Shown: positions 1-8,655 of the stretch, piece after piece
Layout: every line of letters starts with the position of its first letter
Position numbering within the stretch: position 1 is the stretch's first letter
Assembly: GCA_036497785.1 (NCBI GenBank)
Contig: DASXIW010000277.1
Coordinates: forward strand, 1 to 28,597
Reading direction: 5' to 3'
Length of the DNA stretch: 28,597 nucleotides
Source: DASXIW01 sp036497785
GTDB lineage: Bacteria > Pseudomonadota > Alphaproteobacteria > Acetobacterales > Acetobacteraceae
The notes under the pieces: generated by a model
Database searches by the model: none
Told to the model about the DNA's origin: nothing
The model's input: the letters and a program-made list of their open reading frames with translations, nothing else
Position numbers and translations under genes: made by a program

Positions 1-1047
1 AAGCAATTCGACCTGATCATCCTGGACCGCTTCGCCAATCGGGGCATCTTGCCGCCGATCTATCTGCGCAACATCGCCGACTATGTGCGCGATGGCGGCG
101 CGCTGCTGCTTTCCGTCGGCCCGGAATTCACCGGCGTCGGCAGCCTCGCCTCCACGCCGCTGGGCGCGATCCTGCCGGCGCGGCCGGCCGGTTCGGACAG
201 CGTCGCGGATGGCGCGTTCCGCCCGCTGGTCACCCCGCTCGGGACACGCCATCCCGTCACCGAGAACCTGCCGGGCTGGAACGCGACCGGCGATCCGGCC
301 TGGGGTTCGTGGTACCGCCACATCGTGCCCACCAACGTGCATGGCGACGTGCTGATGGACGCACCCGATGGCAGCCCGCTGCTGATCACCGACCGGGTGG
401 GCGAGGGTCGCGTGGCGCTGCTGCTGTCGGACCAGATCTGGCTGTGGTCGCGGGACCATCAGGGCGGCGGCCCGCAGGCGGAGCTGCTGCGCCGCGTGGC
501 CCATTGGGCGATGAAGCAGCCGGAGCTGGAGGAATCCGCGCTGACCGCGACGGTGGCCAACGGCGCCCTGTCCGTGGAGCGGCGCAGCACGCAGGACATT
601 CCCCCGGGCGAGGTGACGGTGACCGATCCGGATGGCAAGCAGTCCAAGCTGACCCTGTCGCCCACACGCCCCGGCCGTGCCGTGGGCATGCTGCCCGCGA
701 CCGCCCCTGGCGTGTGGCAGGTGAGCGACGGCACCCGCGCCGCCTATGCCGCTGCCGGACCGGCCAACCCGCCGGAATTGGCCGATCTGCGTGCCACCGC
801 CACGCTGCTGGCGCCGCTGATGCGCGCCACCGGCGGCAGCGTGCACTGGCTGGTCCCGGCCGGGGCGCCCGAATTGCGCCGCACCGAGCCAGGGCGGGAG
901 GCAGCCGGTGCGAACTGGCTCGGGCTGCAACGCCGCCACGATCATCTGGTGACGGGTATTGCCGCCACACCGCTGCTACCGCCCTGGCTCGCCTTGCCGC
1001 TGATACTGGGCCTGGCGGTGCTGGCCTGGCGGCGCGAGGGAACCTGA
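1..1047 (+). CDS. Membrane protein with GATase1-like domain, C-terminal part (5' end outside window)
   Basis: The reading frame is open from base 1, so the gene begins upstream of the window; 348 codons are visible. The visible part starts with a Rossmann-like strand (FDLIILDRF) and a helix-strand segment (YVRDGGALLLSVGPEF) of the kind found in class I glutamine-amidotransferase-like or ThuA-like domains. It continues with HPVTENLPGW and with GSPLLITDRVGEGRVALLL, the last strand of that fold as seen in large bacterial membrane proteins linked to MoxR/DUF58/DUF4159 clusters. A beta-rich stretch follows, then a single C-terminal transmembrane helix (LLPPWLALPLILGLAVLAW) and a short positively charged tail (RREGT). 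No catalytic Cys-His-Glu triad of a real amidotransferase is visible, so a non-enzymatic or structural role is likely. The link to a MoxR/DUF58 cluster is inference, because the upstream genes are not in the window. Confidence 0.75.
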   Translation, partial: KQFDLIILDRFANRGILPPIYLRNIADYVRDGGALLLSVGPEFTGVGSLASTPLGAILPARPAGSDSVADGAFRPLVTPLGTRHPVTENLPGWNATGDPAWGSWYRHIVPTNVHGDVLMDAPDGSPLLITDRVGEGRVALLLSDQIWLWSRDHQGGGPQAELLRRVAHWAMKQPELEESALTATVANGALSVERRSTQDIPPGEVTVTDPDGKQSKLTLSPTRPGRAVGMLPATAPGVWQVSDGTRAAYAAAGPANPPELADLRATATLLAPLMRATGGSVHWLVPAGAPELRRTEPGREAAGANWLGLQRRHDHLVTGIAATPLLPPWLALPLILGLAVLAWRREGT

Positions 1048-1072
1048 CGCCGGCAGGACCGTTTCTTTATGT

Positions 1073-1657
1073 TTGTTGTCTGCCCAGGCTGATGCGAGCA
1101 AAATCGCCGTCTTCACCGCATGCCAGGAGTTGGGTGTCTTCGACGAGAAGGATTTCCCCGGACCCGAGAATCCCCTCCCGACCCCCAGCGGGCAGTTCGT
1201 ACCGCTGATCGGGTTTATCGGGCTGTGCCTGCTGGTCGCCGTGGCCGAAAGCGCGGTGACCATCCCCAGCGTGCATGGCTGGTATCTGTCCCTCACGCGC
1301 CCGCCCGGCACGCCCCCCGACTGGGTGTTCGGGCCCGTCTGGACCACGCTTTACCTGATGATCGGGGCCGCGGCCTGGCTGGTCTGGCGCCGGACGGGCA
1401 GCATGCAGCGCGGCGCCCTGCGGCTATGGGGTTGGCAGCTTCTGGTCAACGCCGCGTGGAGCCCGGCGTTCTTCGGCCTGCATAGCCCCGCCCTCGGTTT
1501 GTGCGTTCTGGTGCCGTTACTGGTGCTGATCGGCCTCACTATCCGGGCATTCTGGCGAGTTGAGCGCGTTGCCGCTGCACTCATGGTGCCATATGCGCTA
1601 TGGACGTGCTACGCGACCTTTCTCAACGCTGGGTTTCTCTGGTTGAACCCAGGCTGA
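1073..1657 (+). CDS. tspO: TspO/MBR family protein (tryptophan-rich sensory protein)
   Basis: TspO/MBR proteins are small five-helix inner or outer membrane proteins that bind porphyrins, haem intermediates and cholesterol-like ligands; in photosynthetic and other alphaproteobacteria they tune tetrapyrrole and stress responses. Family signatures are clear: WYLSLTRPPGTPPDWVFGPV before helix 2, WTTLYLMIGAAAWLVWR, WGWQLLVNAAWSPAFFG, and the last helix with PYALWTCYATFLN. Five hydrophobic helices can be drawn from about residue 44 onward. The first about 40 residues are not TspO-like and no ATG lies in frame before helix 1, so the true start is uncertain; TTG at 1073 is the earliest, TTG at 1127 lies directly behind an AGGAG that is too close. 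The gene follows the upstream membrane protein by 25 bp and may be co-transcribed with it. The assignment of the core domain is secure; the start is not. Confidence 0.9.
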   Translation: MLSAQADASKIAVFTACQELGVFDEKDFPGPENPLPTPSGQFVPLIGFIGLCLLVAVAESAVTIPSVHGWYLSLTRPPGTPPDWVFGPVWTTLYLMIGAAAWLVWRRTGSMQRGALRLWGWQLLVNAAWSPAFFGLHSPALGLCVLVPLLVLIGLTIRAFWRVERVAAALMVPYALWTCYATFLNAGFLWLNPG

Positions 1658-1673
1658 TGATTCGGAGTGGCCC

Positions 1674-2321
1674 ATGTTTCGCACGCATCGCAATGCCGTC
1701 ATCGCCTGCCTTGCCCTCGCCTTCGTCGCCATCGGCCTGGTGGCCGCCCCACAGGCGCATGCGCAGATCGGCATGACCAATGCCAGCCCCCAGCCGCTGA
1801 TCGGCGCCAACCGCAACAACAGACCCGCGCCTTCCGAGCCGCGTGGCCCGGCACTGCCGGGTGCGCAGTCCAATCCGGATGAAGTGGCCAAGGCAACCAA
1901 TCTCGACCTGCCACCCACCGACGCGCTGTTCGATGCCGTCAACCGCGGCGACATCGCCACGGCGCGGGACGCAATCGGCCGCGGAGCCGATCTGAACGCG
2001 CATAACGTGCTGGGTATGACGCCGCTCGACCTGTCCGTCGATCTCGGCAGGAACGACATCACCTTCCTGCTGCTCTCGCTGCGCGGCTCGGCGCCGCCGC
2101 CGGACACGCTGAGCCAGACCGCCGCGGCAAAGAGCACGATACCAGCCGGCAAACCACAGACGACCAAGATCGCCGCTGAACATCCGCGAATCGCGCCACG
2201 CGCCCAGGCCCGCCCGATCCCGATCAGCTCGCCCGACCAGGGCAAGACGCTGCGTGAGTTCGTCAGCGCCGGACCAGGCACGCCGGTGCCGCAGGACGGC
2301 TTCCTCGGCTTCGGGCATTAG
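1674..2321 (+). CDS. Secreted ankyrin-repeat protein
   Basis: A 215-residue protein beginning with a classical signal peptide (positive MFRTHR, hydrophobic core ACLALAFVAIGLVAA, cleavage after AHA near residue 31), so it should be periplasmic. Around residues 80-135 it has about one and a half ankyrin repeats: DALFDAVNRGDIATARDAI, GRGADLNAHNVLGMTPLDLS and a following partial repeat ending in FLLLSLRG. Regions before and after are rich in Pro, Ala and Gln and probably disordered. Such small periplasmic ankyrin proteins are common in Acetobacteraceae and their function is unknown; ankyrin repeats normally mediate protein contacts. The gene starts 16 bp behind tspO and could share its transcript. 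The ATG is preceded by GGAGTGG, a reasonable ribosome-binding site. Confidence 0.8.
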   Translation: MFRTHRNAVIACLALAFVAIGLVAAPQAHAQIGMTNASPQPLIGANRNNRPAPSEPRGPALPGAQSNPDEVAKATNLDLPPTDALFDAVNRGDIATARDAIGRGADLNAHNVLGMTPLDLSVDLGRNDITFLLLSLRGSAPPPDTLSQTAAAKSTIPAGKPQTTKIAAEHPRIAPRAQARPIPISSPDQGKTLREFVSAGPGTPVPQDGFLGFGH

Positions 2322-2438
2322 GGGATAAGGCTTCGGGGAACTCGCCGGGGCGTAAGTTTGCGCGCCGGCGAAACCGAATATTAGGCTTTCCGGCCAATGC
2401 TGGCGCGCGGATCCCCAAGTCAGGCGCGGGCCGGTTGC

Positions 2439-2461
2439 GCGATCCCCAAGCGAAGGATCGC
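2439..2461. repeat. Small inverted repeat upstream of the rfbG remnant
   Basis: A 7-bp perfect inverted repeat (GCGATCC / GGATCGC) with a 9-base loop lies just upstream of the dehydratase gene. The sequence GATCCCCAAG in its left arm also occurs at 2410-2419. It could be a weak terminator for the upstream unit or an operator; no U-tract follows, so the role is open. Confidence 0.3.
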
Positions 2462-2482
2462 CGCCAGACATGAGCCCACTTT

Positions 2483-3571
2483 ATGCCCGGCCACGCGCCC
2501 GACCCGAGCTTCTGGGCCGGCAAGAACGTGTTTCTGACCGGCCATACCGGGTTCAAGGGCGCGTGGCTCACGCTATGGCTGGGGCATCTCGGCGCGCGCG
2601 TCACCGGCTACGCGCTGGCGCCGGACACCACGCCCAATCTGTGCGACCTCGCGGGCATCGAAGCCGGCCCCTGCGCCGAGCGGGCCGATATCCGTGACGG
2701 CGCGGCGCTGGCCTCGGCCGTGGCGCGGGCCGCGCCGCATATCGTGCTGCACCTCGCCGCCCAGCCGCTGGTGCGCCGGTCCTACACGGACCCCACGCTG
2801 ACCTTCGAGACCAATGTGCTGAGCACCGTGCCTCTGCTGCTGGCGATAGGGCAGGCACCCTCCGTGGCCTGCGCCGTCATCGTTACCACCGACAAATGCT
2901 ACGAGAACCGGGAGCAGCACCAGCCTTACCGCGAATCCGACTGACTGGGCGGCCACGATCCCTATAGCGCCAGCAAAGCCTGCGCCGAGTTGGCGGTGGC
3001 GGCCTGGCGGCATGCCTTCTTCACCGCGCCGCCGATCGGGCGAGCGGTGGCGATCGCCTCGGCGCGGGCCGGCAATGTGATCGGCGGCGGCGACCGGGCG
3101 GAAGACCGGCTTATACCCGATTGCATCCGCGCCTTTGCCGCCGGCCATCCTGCCCCGATCCGCAATCCGCACGCGATCCGCCCCTGGCAGCACGTGCTGG
3201 ACCCGCTCTGCGGCTATTTTCTGGTGGCCGAGCGACTCTGCCAGGACGGCCCAGCCTACGCCGCCGGCTGGAATTTCGACCCCGCCATGGCGGACACCCA
3301 GACCGTGGGACAGGTCGCGGATCGACTCGCCGCGAACTGGGGCGAAGCTGCCGGCTGGGTGGCGGACGCAACCGCGCATCCACCTGAGGCGCGGCTGTTG
3401 GCGATCAACGCCGCCCAGGCGCGAAGCCGTCTTGGCTGGCGTTCCCGCCTGCGCCTGCCCGACGCGATCGACTGGACCGCGCGCTGGTACCAACGCCAGC
3501 TTCGCGGCGCCCCTGTCGCGGCCCTGATGGAAGCCGACATCGCCCGATACACCGTGCTCGGCGCGGCATGA
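2483..3571 (+). pseudogene. rfbG: CDP-glucose 4,6-dehydratase, interrupted by in-frame TGA
   Basis: This enzyme (extended short-chain dehydrogenase family) converts CDP-glucose to CDP-4-keto-6-deoxyglucose, the entry to CDP-linked deoxysugars of O-antigen. The full frame spans 362 codons, the usual family length. The N-terminal half has the NAD-binding motif LTGHTGFKGAWL (about residues 16-27), LHLAAQPLVRRSY and VTTDKCYENREQ, and ends in PYRESD. There a TGA at 2942-2944 stops translation. The same frame resumes at once with LGGHDPYSASKACAEL, which contains the catalytic YxxxK, then ASARAGNVIGGGDRAEDRLIPD and PWQHVLDPLCGY, all canonical. No frameshift is needed; one base change (for example CGA to TGA) explains it. 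A product restarting at TTG 2990 would lack the NAD site and catalytic Tyr. Either a real nonsense mutation or a sequencing error; nearby decay favours the former. The stop end overlaps the next gene by 4 bp. Confidence 0.9.
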
Positions 3572-3753
3572 TCCTGACCCCGGGGGCGCTGGATGGGCTC
3601 TGGATCATCGACAGCGACCTGCTCTATCACATGACCGCGCCCTATCATCCCGAGCTGGGGCGCGGCGTGGCCTGGAACGACCCGGATCTCGCCATCGCCT
3701 GGCCGATTCCCTCCCCGATCCTATCGGCGCGCGACGCGGCGTTGGAGGTATGA
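3568..3753 (+). pseudogene. rfbC: dTDP-4-dehydrorhamnose 3,5-epimerase-like gene with large internal deletion
   Basis: Only 61 codons remain of a family that is normally about 180 residues. Residues 1-17 (MILTPGALDGLWIIDSD) match the N-terminal strand of RmlC/RfbC proteins. From about residue 18 (LLYHMTAPYHPELGRGVAWN) the sequence corresponds to the C-terminal part, including the WNDPDLAIAWP and PILSARD motifs. The intervening 110-120 residues, which hold most of the cupin barrel and the catalytic His of the RGLHYQ region, are absent. The junction is near base 3619 and is in frame. The start overlaps the dehydratase stop (ATGA), the arrangement of an rfbG-rfbC deoxysugar operon. The protein cannot form the cupin active site, so I call it a deletion remnant rather than a functional small protein. 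Confidence 0.8.
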
Positions 3754-4042
3754 GACAGTCTAACGCGCGACTCCGTACCACGCTTTTGCTTGCTCAACAG
3801 TACGGTTTTGCCTAGTTAGGACACGGGCGCCCTGCGCGTGCTCGCTAGCTTGCCTGCCATGGTGTCTCGCGCGCAGAGGGACGCCGACCAGGGAAGAACG
3901 GCGCACACATCCAAACATCCGGCGATACAGCGGCAGCAATGGCTGCTCGCGCTGCCGGGTTCTGCGTCCCGTCCCAAAATCACCCCGCAAAATCCACTCA
4001 CGACCAGTCCGATCGATAGCTGCGCCAGGAGGCGTCTACTGC
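3754..4042. other. Intergenic leader upstream of rhlE, no gene recognised
   Basis: This 289-bp gap has no convincing coding sequence on either strand and is visibly less GC-rich than its neighbours at 3770-3820. It is either eroded sequence left by the adjacent deoxysugar locus or a long 5' leader for the helicase gene. A weak sigma70-like pair, TTGCTC (3790-3795) and TAGTTA (3813-3818), is separated by 17 bp and would give a leader of more than 200 nt. Cold-inducible helicase mRNAs in other bacteria often have long leaders, but nothing here proves that. Confidence 0.35.
4027..4032 (+). promoter_or_regulatory. Ribosome-binding site of rhlE
   Basis: A perfect AGGAGG lies 10 bases before the ATG at 4043 and fixes the helicase start. 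Confidence 0.8.
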
Positions 4043-5299
<1,257 letters not shown>

Positions 5300-5308
5300 C
5301 GATTGTGG

Positions 5309-5336
5309 AGCCGCCAGGGCATTGGTCCTGGCGGCT
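5309..5336. terminator. Bidirectional hairpin between rhlE and the histidine kinase gene
   Basis: A perfect 10-bp stem (AGCCGCCAGG / CCTGGCGGCT) with an 8-base loop sits between the convergent helicase and kinase genes, overlapping the kinase stop codon by two bases. There is no clear U-tract. The position suggests termination of both transcripts. Confidence 0.6.
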
Positions 5337-7001
5337 ACAACGCCAGTTGCATCCGCCCCACGGTGGTGAGAAGGTCGCGGGCGACCGGTTTGCTGAGATA
5401 ACTGTCCATGCCGGCGCGATGACATTCCAGCGCCATCACCAGCCCGATCGCCGCGGCCAGGCCGATGATGTACTGATGCCGCCCGCTGCGCTCGGCCGTG
5501 CGGAGCGCCCTGGTCGCGGCCAGACCGTCCATGCCGGGCATTTGCAGATCCATCAGCACCACGTCGTATTCGCCGCTGACCGCTTCAGGCACGGCTGCGG
5601 CGCCGTCGGAGACAACCGTCACCGTGGCCCCGCCCCGCGTCAGCATGGCGCGAATCGCCAGCTGGTTGGTGGGGCGGCAGACGATCTCCGCGCCCTTTGC
5701 CGCGGCGCTGGGCCCGAACAGCTCGGCGATGGTCGCAACCTCCTCCTCGACCAGGAAGGTTGTGGATTCCAGTTCGACGGCCTGGGCCTCGATCTTGGAG
5801 AAATCCAGCACGTCGTTCAGCACGGTCAGCAGATGCGCCGCCGAACTCTGGATTGTCTCGCCATAACGGCGCTGCTCCGGATCCAGATTGGTGTCCAGCA
5901 GCAGACCCCCCATGCCGATGACGCCGTTCATCGGCGTGCGGATCTCGTGGCTCATCGCCGCCAGGAAATCCTGCTTGGCCCGGCCATCCACCATAGCCAG
6001 CAATTCCCGGTCGTGGGCGCGTTCGGCCTCCAGCACCGCCAGCCGGGCCTGGCGCAGCAACAGGGCCATCAGCACCATGGACAGCGCCGCGACCACGCCG
6101 AGGCCGGCCGCGAGCAGCAATGGAAACGCCCCGGTATCGATCAGGATGCGGTCGGCGGGCTGGGTCGCCACGGCGAGCAGCCCGGCTGTCGCAGTAAGGC
6201 CCAACGCACCGATCACCACGCGCCCATAGGGTGCTGTCTCCGGACCGCGCCACGTGAAGCTGGTGCGCCCGACCGGGGCCTGCGCGAACACCCACAGGCC
6301 ACGTTCGCGCAGGCCCGGCGCCCGCGCCGGATCGGTGCCGGCAAGCAGCATACCTTCGCGGTCGAACAGAGCGAGGTCCAGCGACAGACCGCCGGCCGCC
6401 GGCCGCATCGCCGCCAGCAATGCCTGCGGATCGAGGATCGCGACCACCGCCCCCGTGCCTTGTGCCGGGCGCAGCCGGCCCAGCGGCAACAGCCATTTGC
6501 GGGCGGCATTGCGGTCCCGCTGCAAATCGCCCGGCACGTCGGCCCGCGCACCGTGCAGCAGCGGCGCGAATCAGGGGCTTCCGCCAAGATCCGCACCCGC
6601 CCAGCTCGCATTCGCGCTGCGCGTGACCAGCCCCGCCGCATCCGTCACCAATATGGCGCGCAGTTCCGGGCGGCCGATCAGCAACGCCGCCAGTGCGGCA
6701 TCCGCGCCTTGCCTCTCGCCCGGTTGCGGAGCGGAGCGATCGGCCTGGGCCAGAACCGCATCGACATCGGCGATACGCTCATCGAGATGGGCAGCGAGCG
6801 CGCGGGCGATGCCCAGTGTCAGCTCCGCCGACGATGCTTCCGCGGCGTGGCGCGCCTGCACCAGCAGGACGTCGTACACCGCCATCAGCCCGAGCAGCAG
6901 CACCGCCGCGAAAATGCTGAACAGGCGCAGCCGCGCCGGCTTGGGAGCAGCGGATGGCAGGCCATCCGTCAGGCTGTCGTCACGCCCCCCCCGATGTCAC
7001 G
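5335..7001 (-). pseudogene. Hybrid sensor histidine kinase, with in-frame TGA and loss of the ATPase domain
   Basis: Read on the minus strand, the frame begins with a transmembrane helix (LFSIFAAVLLLGLMAVYDVLL), an extracytoplasmic sensor region with a helical start and a Cache-like body, a second helix near base 6100 (FPLLLAAGLGVVAALSMVLM) and a HisKA domain with MSHEIRTPMNGVIGM (phosphoacceptor His) and VLNDVLDFSKIEA. Three lesions are visible. TGA at 6571-6573 splits the sensor domain (DLGGSP stop FAPLLHGARAD), consistent with TGG to TGA. Near base 5670 the text jumps from AAAKGAEIVCRP to NQLAIRAML, so the whole HATPase_c domain and the first strand and acidic pair of the receiver are missing. 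The remaining receiver keeps VVLMDLQMPGMDG and YLSKPV. No in-frame ATG exists at the 5' end, but an eight-G run at 6985-6992 separates a GTG (6999-7001) from the frame by one base. Kinase activity is impossible without the ATPase domain. Confidence 0.85.
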
Positions 7002-7226
7002 ATTCCGCCTTGCCCATCCCATACCAGCCTTCCCGGTCCCGGCGGTCGGCGCACGCGTTACGGTGGCCACGGAAGCCACCTCTGCCATATCCGAAACGTC
7101 GCAACAATAAGTGACTAAGTGAAAGGAAAGTTGACAGGTTCTTAACAGAGGATCGGGTCCTCTGCCCAGGCGCGGATCGCAGGGGATCGCCGCCCCGATG
7201 CCGGCCGCTGCATGGAAAGGCGCCCG

Positions 7227-7448
7227 ATGTCTGATTTTTCCGGATCCGCAGCCATTCGTACAATCATCGCCCTGGCGACGGCGCTTGCCGGCGCGGCGAT
7301 CGCCATCGCAACGCCCATGCCTGGCACGCCGGTCACGCTGAGTGGTGGGAACATGCCCGGCATTGTGGTGGCGCACGGCGCCTGCCTGCCGATGTCGGCG
7401 ATCTGCGTCAGCCCATTCGGCCCGCTGCGCACCCGACAGGCCGCCTGA
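7227..7448 (+). CDS. Small putative secreted protein
   Basis: I do not recognise this 73-residue ORF. It starts with ATG behind a GAAAGG sequence and has a plausible signal or membrane segment (AAIRTIIALATALAGAAIAIA) followed by a short region with two Cys residues (GACLPMSAICVSP). Two cysteines in a short exported tail could form a disulfide. The opposite strand is also open across the region, so the coding status is uncertain. Confidence 0.4.
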   Translation: MSDFSGSAAIRTIIALATALAGAAIAIATPMPGTPVTLSGGNMPGIVVAHGACLPMSAICVSPFGPLRTRQAA

Positions 7449-7456
7449 CCGGCCCC

Positions 7457-7498
7457 TAGAGCATGATGACTTCTGGTGGCCGAAGCCATAATGCTCTA
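7457..7498. repeat. Interspersed palindromic repeat element
   Basis: Outer arms TAGAGCAT (7457-7464) and ATGCTCTA (7491-7498) are perfect inverted repeats. An inner hairpin TGGC-CGAA-GCCA lies at 7477-7488. The AT-richer flank to about 7545 (TCTTTGTTTTGACGAAC) has the character of a family of dispersed AGAGCATGATG-type repeats that I associate with alphaproteobacterial intergenic regions. Function is unknown; it may act as a terminator between the convergent small ORF and the regulator gene. The family link is from memory and needs a genome-wide search. Confidence 0.5.
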
Positions 7499-7584
7499 TG
7501 TCTTTGTTTTGACGAACAATTTTATGGCTCGGCGATTCCGCCTAAAGCCCTATTGCCCTAACGGCGGTCGGTATCAGAGGGCTG

Positions 7585-8271
7585 TCACAGGACGACGAGA
7601 CCGCGCCGCAACCCTTGCGTTGCCGCCTCGGCCCTGCTGCGCACGCCGAGTTTCGCGAACACCGCCTCCAGATGGTATTTCACGGTGTGGGCTGAAATGC
7701 CGAGGCGGCGGGCGATCGCCTTGTTGCTCATACCGCCACCGACCAGCCCCAATATCTCCAACTCCCGCGGCGTCAGCGATGCGCCGGTGGCTGGCGCGTC
7801 GCCGCCGTTTGGCGGGATGCGGGTTGCCGTGGCGGGAAAGGCGGTCCCGCGAACCCGCAACCCCTCAGCGATGGCGGCGACAGCCGCGGCGATCTGCCGG
7901 GCCGAGGCCGCGCGCGGCAGCACGCCCGGCAGGGTAGGGTCGGCACTCAGTGCCGGGTCGTCGGACAGCACCAGGCACCGCATGTCCGGCGTGACGGCGG
8001 TGTCGATCAAGGTCAGACCCGCCGGCAGATCCACCACCAGCACGTCGGCATCCCCGTCCGGCGCCAGATCCAGCACGCATTCCAGCCGCCGGCGCAGCAG
8101 AATGTCGTCCACCAGCAGGGCAGCGGTAGGGCCCAGCGGGGCTAGCGTGCCGACCGGTCCGGCCGAGGCCTGCGCCAGGACCGGCTGAGACAATGCGGGC
8201 TGCGCCATGGAAGCGGGTTCCATCTCGGGCAGCTTCACCCGCGTGCCAGGCATTTTCATCGCAACGATCAT
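7585..8271 (-). CDS. LuxR/NarL-type transcriptional regulator with degenerate receiver
   Basis: The C-terminal 65 residues form a textbook LuxR helix-turn-helix: LTPRELEILGLVGGGMSNKA, IARRLGISAHTVKYHLEAVF and AKLGVRSRAEAATQ. The N-terminal part resembles a response-regulator receiver in strand order (TAALLVDDILLRRRLECVL, ADVLVVDLP, RCLVLSDDP) but is short and lacks a clear Lys at the end, so phosphorylation is doubtful. The length is 228 residues from ATG 8271, chosen because GGAG lies nine bases upstream; ATG 8286 and GTG 8316 are alternatives. No kinase gene is paired with it; the damaged hybrid kinase at 5335-7001 is the nearest signalling gene but carries its own receiver. The upstream region has a tandem repeat that could be its operator. 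Confidence 0.85.
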   Translation of the reverse strand: MIVAMKMPGTRVKLPEMEPASMAQPALSQPVLAQASAGPVGTLAPLGPTAALLVDDILLRRRLECVLDLAPDGDADVLVVDLPAGLTLIDTAVTPDMRCLVLSDDPALSADPTLPGVLPRAASARQIAAAVAAIAEGLRVRGTAFPATATRIPPNGGDAPATGASLTPRELEILGLVGGGMSNKAIARRLGISAHTVKYHLEAVFAKLGVRSRAEAATQGLRRGLVVL

Positions 8272-8286
8272 TGTCCGCCGCTCCAT

Positions 8287-8655
8287 TCCATCCGCCGCCT
8301 GAGGCGGTCTGCTCACCCGTTACCCGTGGCCGGTCGTTCTGGACGCGGCCACAAAAAGAATACGCAATCAGGCTGCCACAAAATGGCAATCAGGCTGCCA
8401 CAAAATTCTCATTTCGCACATTGGTTCGAAAACCGCTTTGCGCAAGCAATCGATATTTCGGGCGTATGGCACGCCGATGGCGTCGCTTGCCATGGTTCTG
8501 CCCCATCCCGTTGCCAAGCTCACCACCAGTTAACCCGTGCGCCAGAGTTCTGAGATGCCGACTGCGCTTCTCTGTGCAGGCGGATGGCAGGCAGAAGGAT
8601 ATTGCAAGTGACGTGCACGTGCCACGACGACTGGCGAGCGTTGAATTTCGAGACG
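8287..8655. other. Intergenic region upstream of the LuxR-type regulator
   Basis: This 369-bp region separates the divergent regulator and small ORF. It holds the 21-bp tandem repeat at 8364-8406 and a relatively AT-rich stretch to about 8460, the expected place for the regulator's promoter. Both strands have short open frames without recognisable protein features, which I do not call. Confidence 0.5.
8364..8406. repeat. 21-bp tandem direct repeat, candidate operator
   Basis: Two identical 21-bp copies (8364-8384 and 8386-8406), each beginning GCAATCAGGCTG and ending CCACAAAAT, are separated by one base, giving a 22-bp period (about two helical turns). The boundary also creates a perfect inverted repeat TGCCA-CAAAA-TGGCA at 8374-8388. 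The placement, about 95 bp upstream of the LuxR-type gene start, suits a regulator-binding site. Confidence 0.6.

Noticed and set aside
1067..1276. Minus-strand ORF at the start of tspO with a cupin-like GEILLVEDT phrase
   Set aside because: The resemblance is limited to nine residues, and the rest of a cupin domain is absent.
3760..3990. Possible transposase or mobile-element remnant on the minus strand before rhlE
   Set aside because: The 76-codon translation has no transposase motif, and no terminal inverted repeats or target duplication are visible. Only the base composition is mildly unusual.
5305..7110. 601-codon open frame on the plus strand over the histidine kinase remnant
   Set aside because: It is longer than any frame of the broken kinase, but its Gln/His/Arg-rich translation has no domain, whereas the minus strand shows HisKA and receiver motifs in order.
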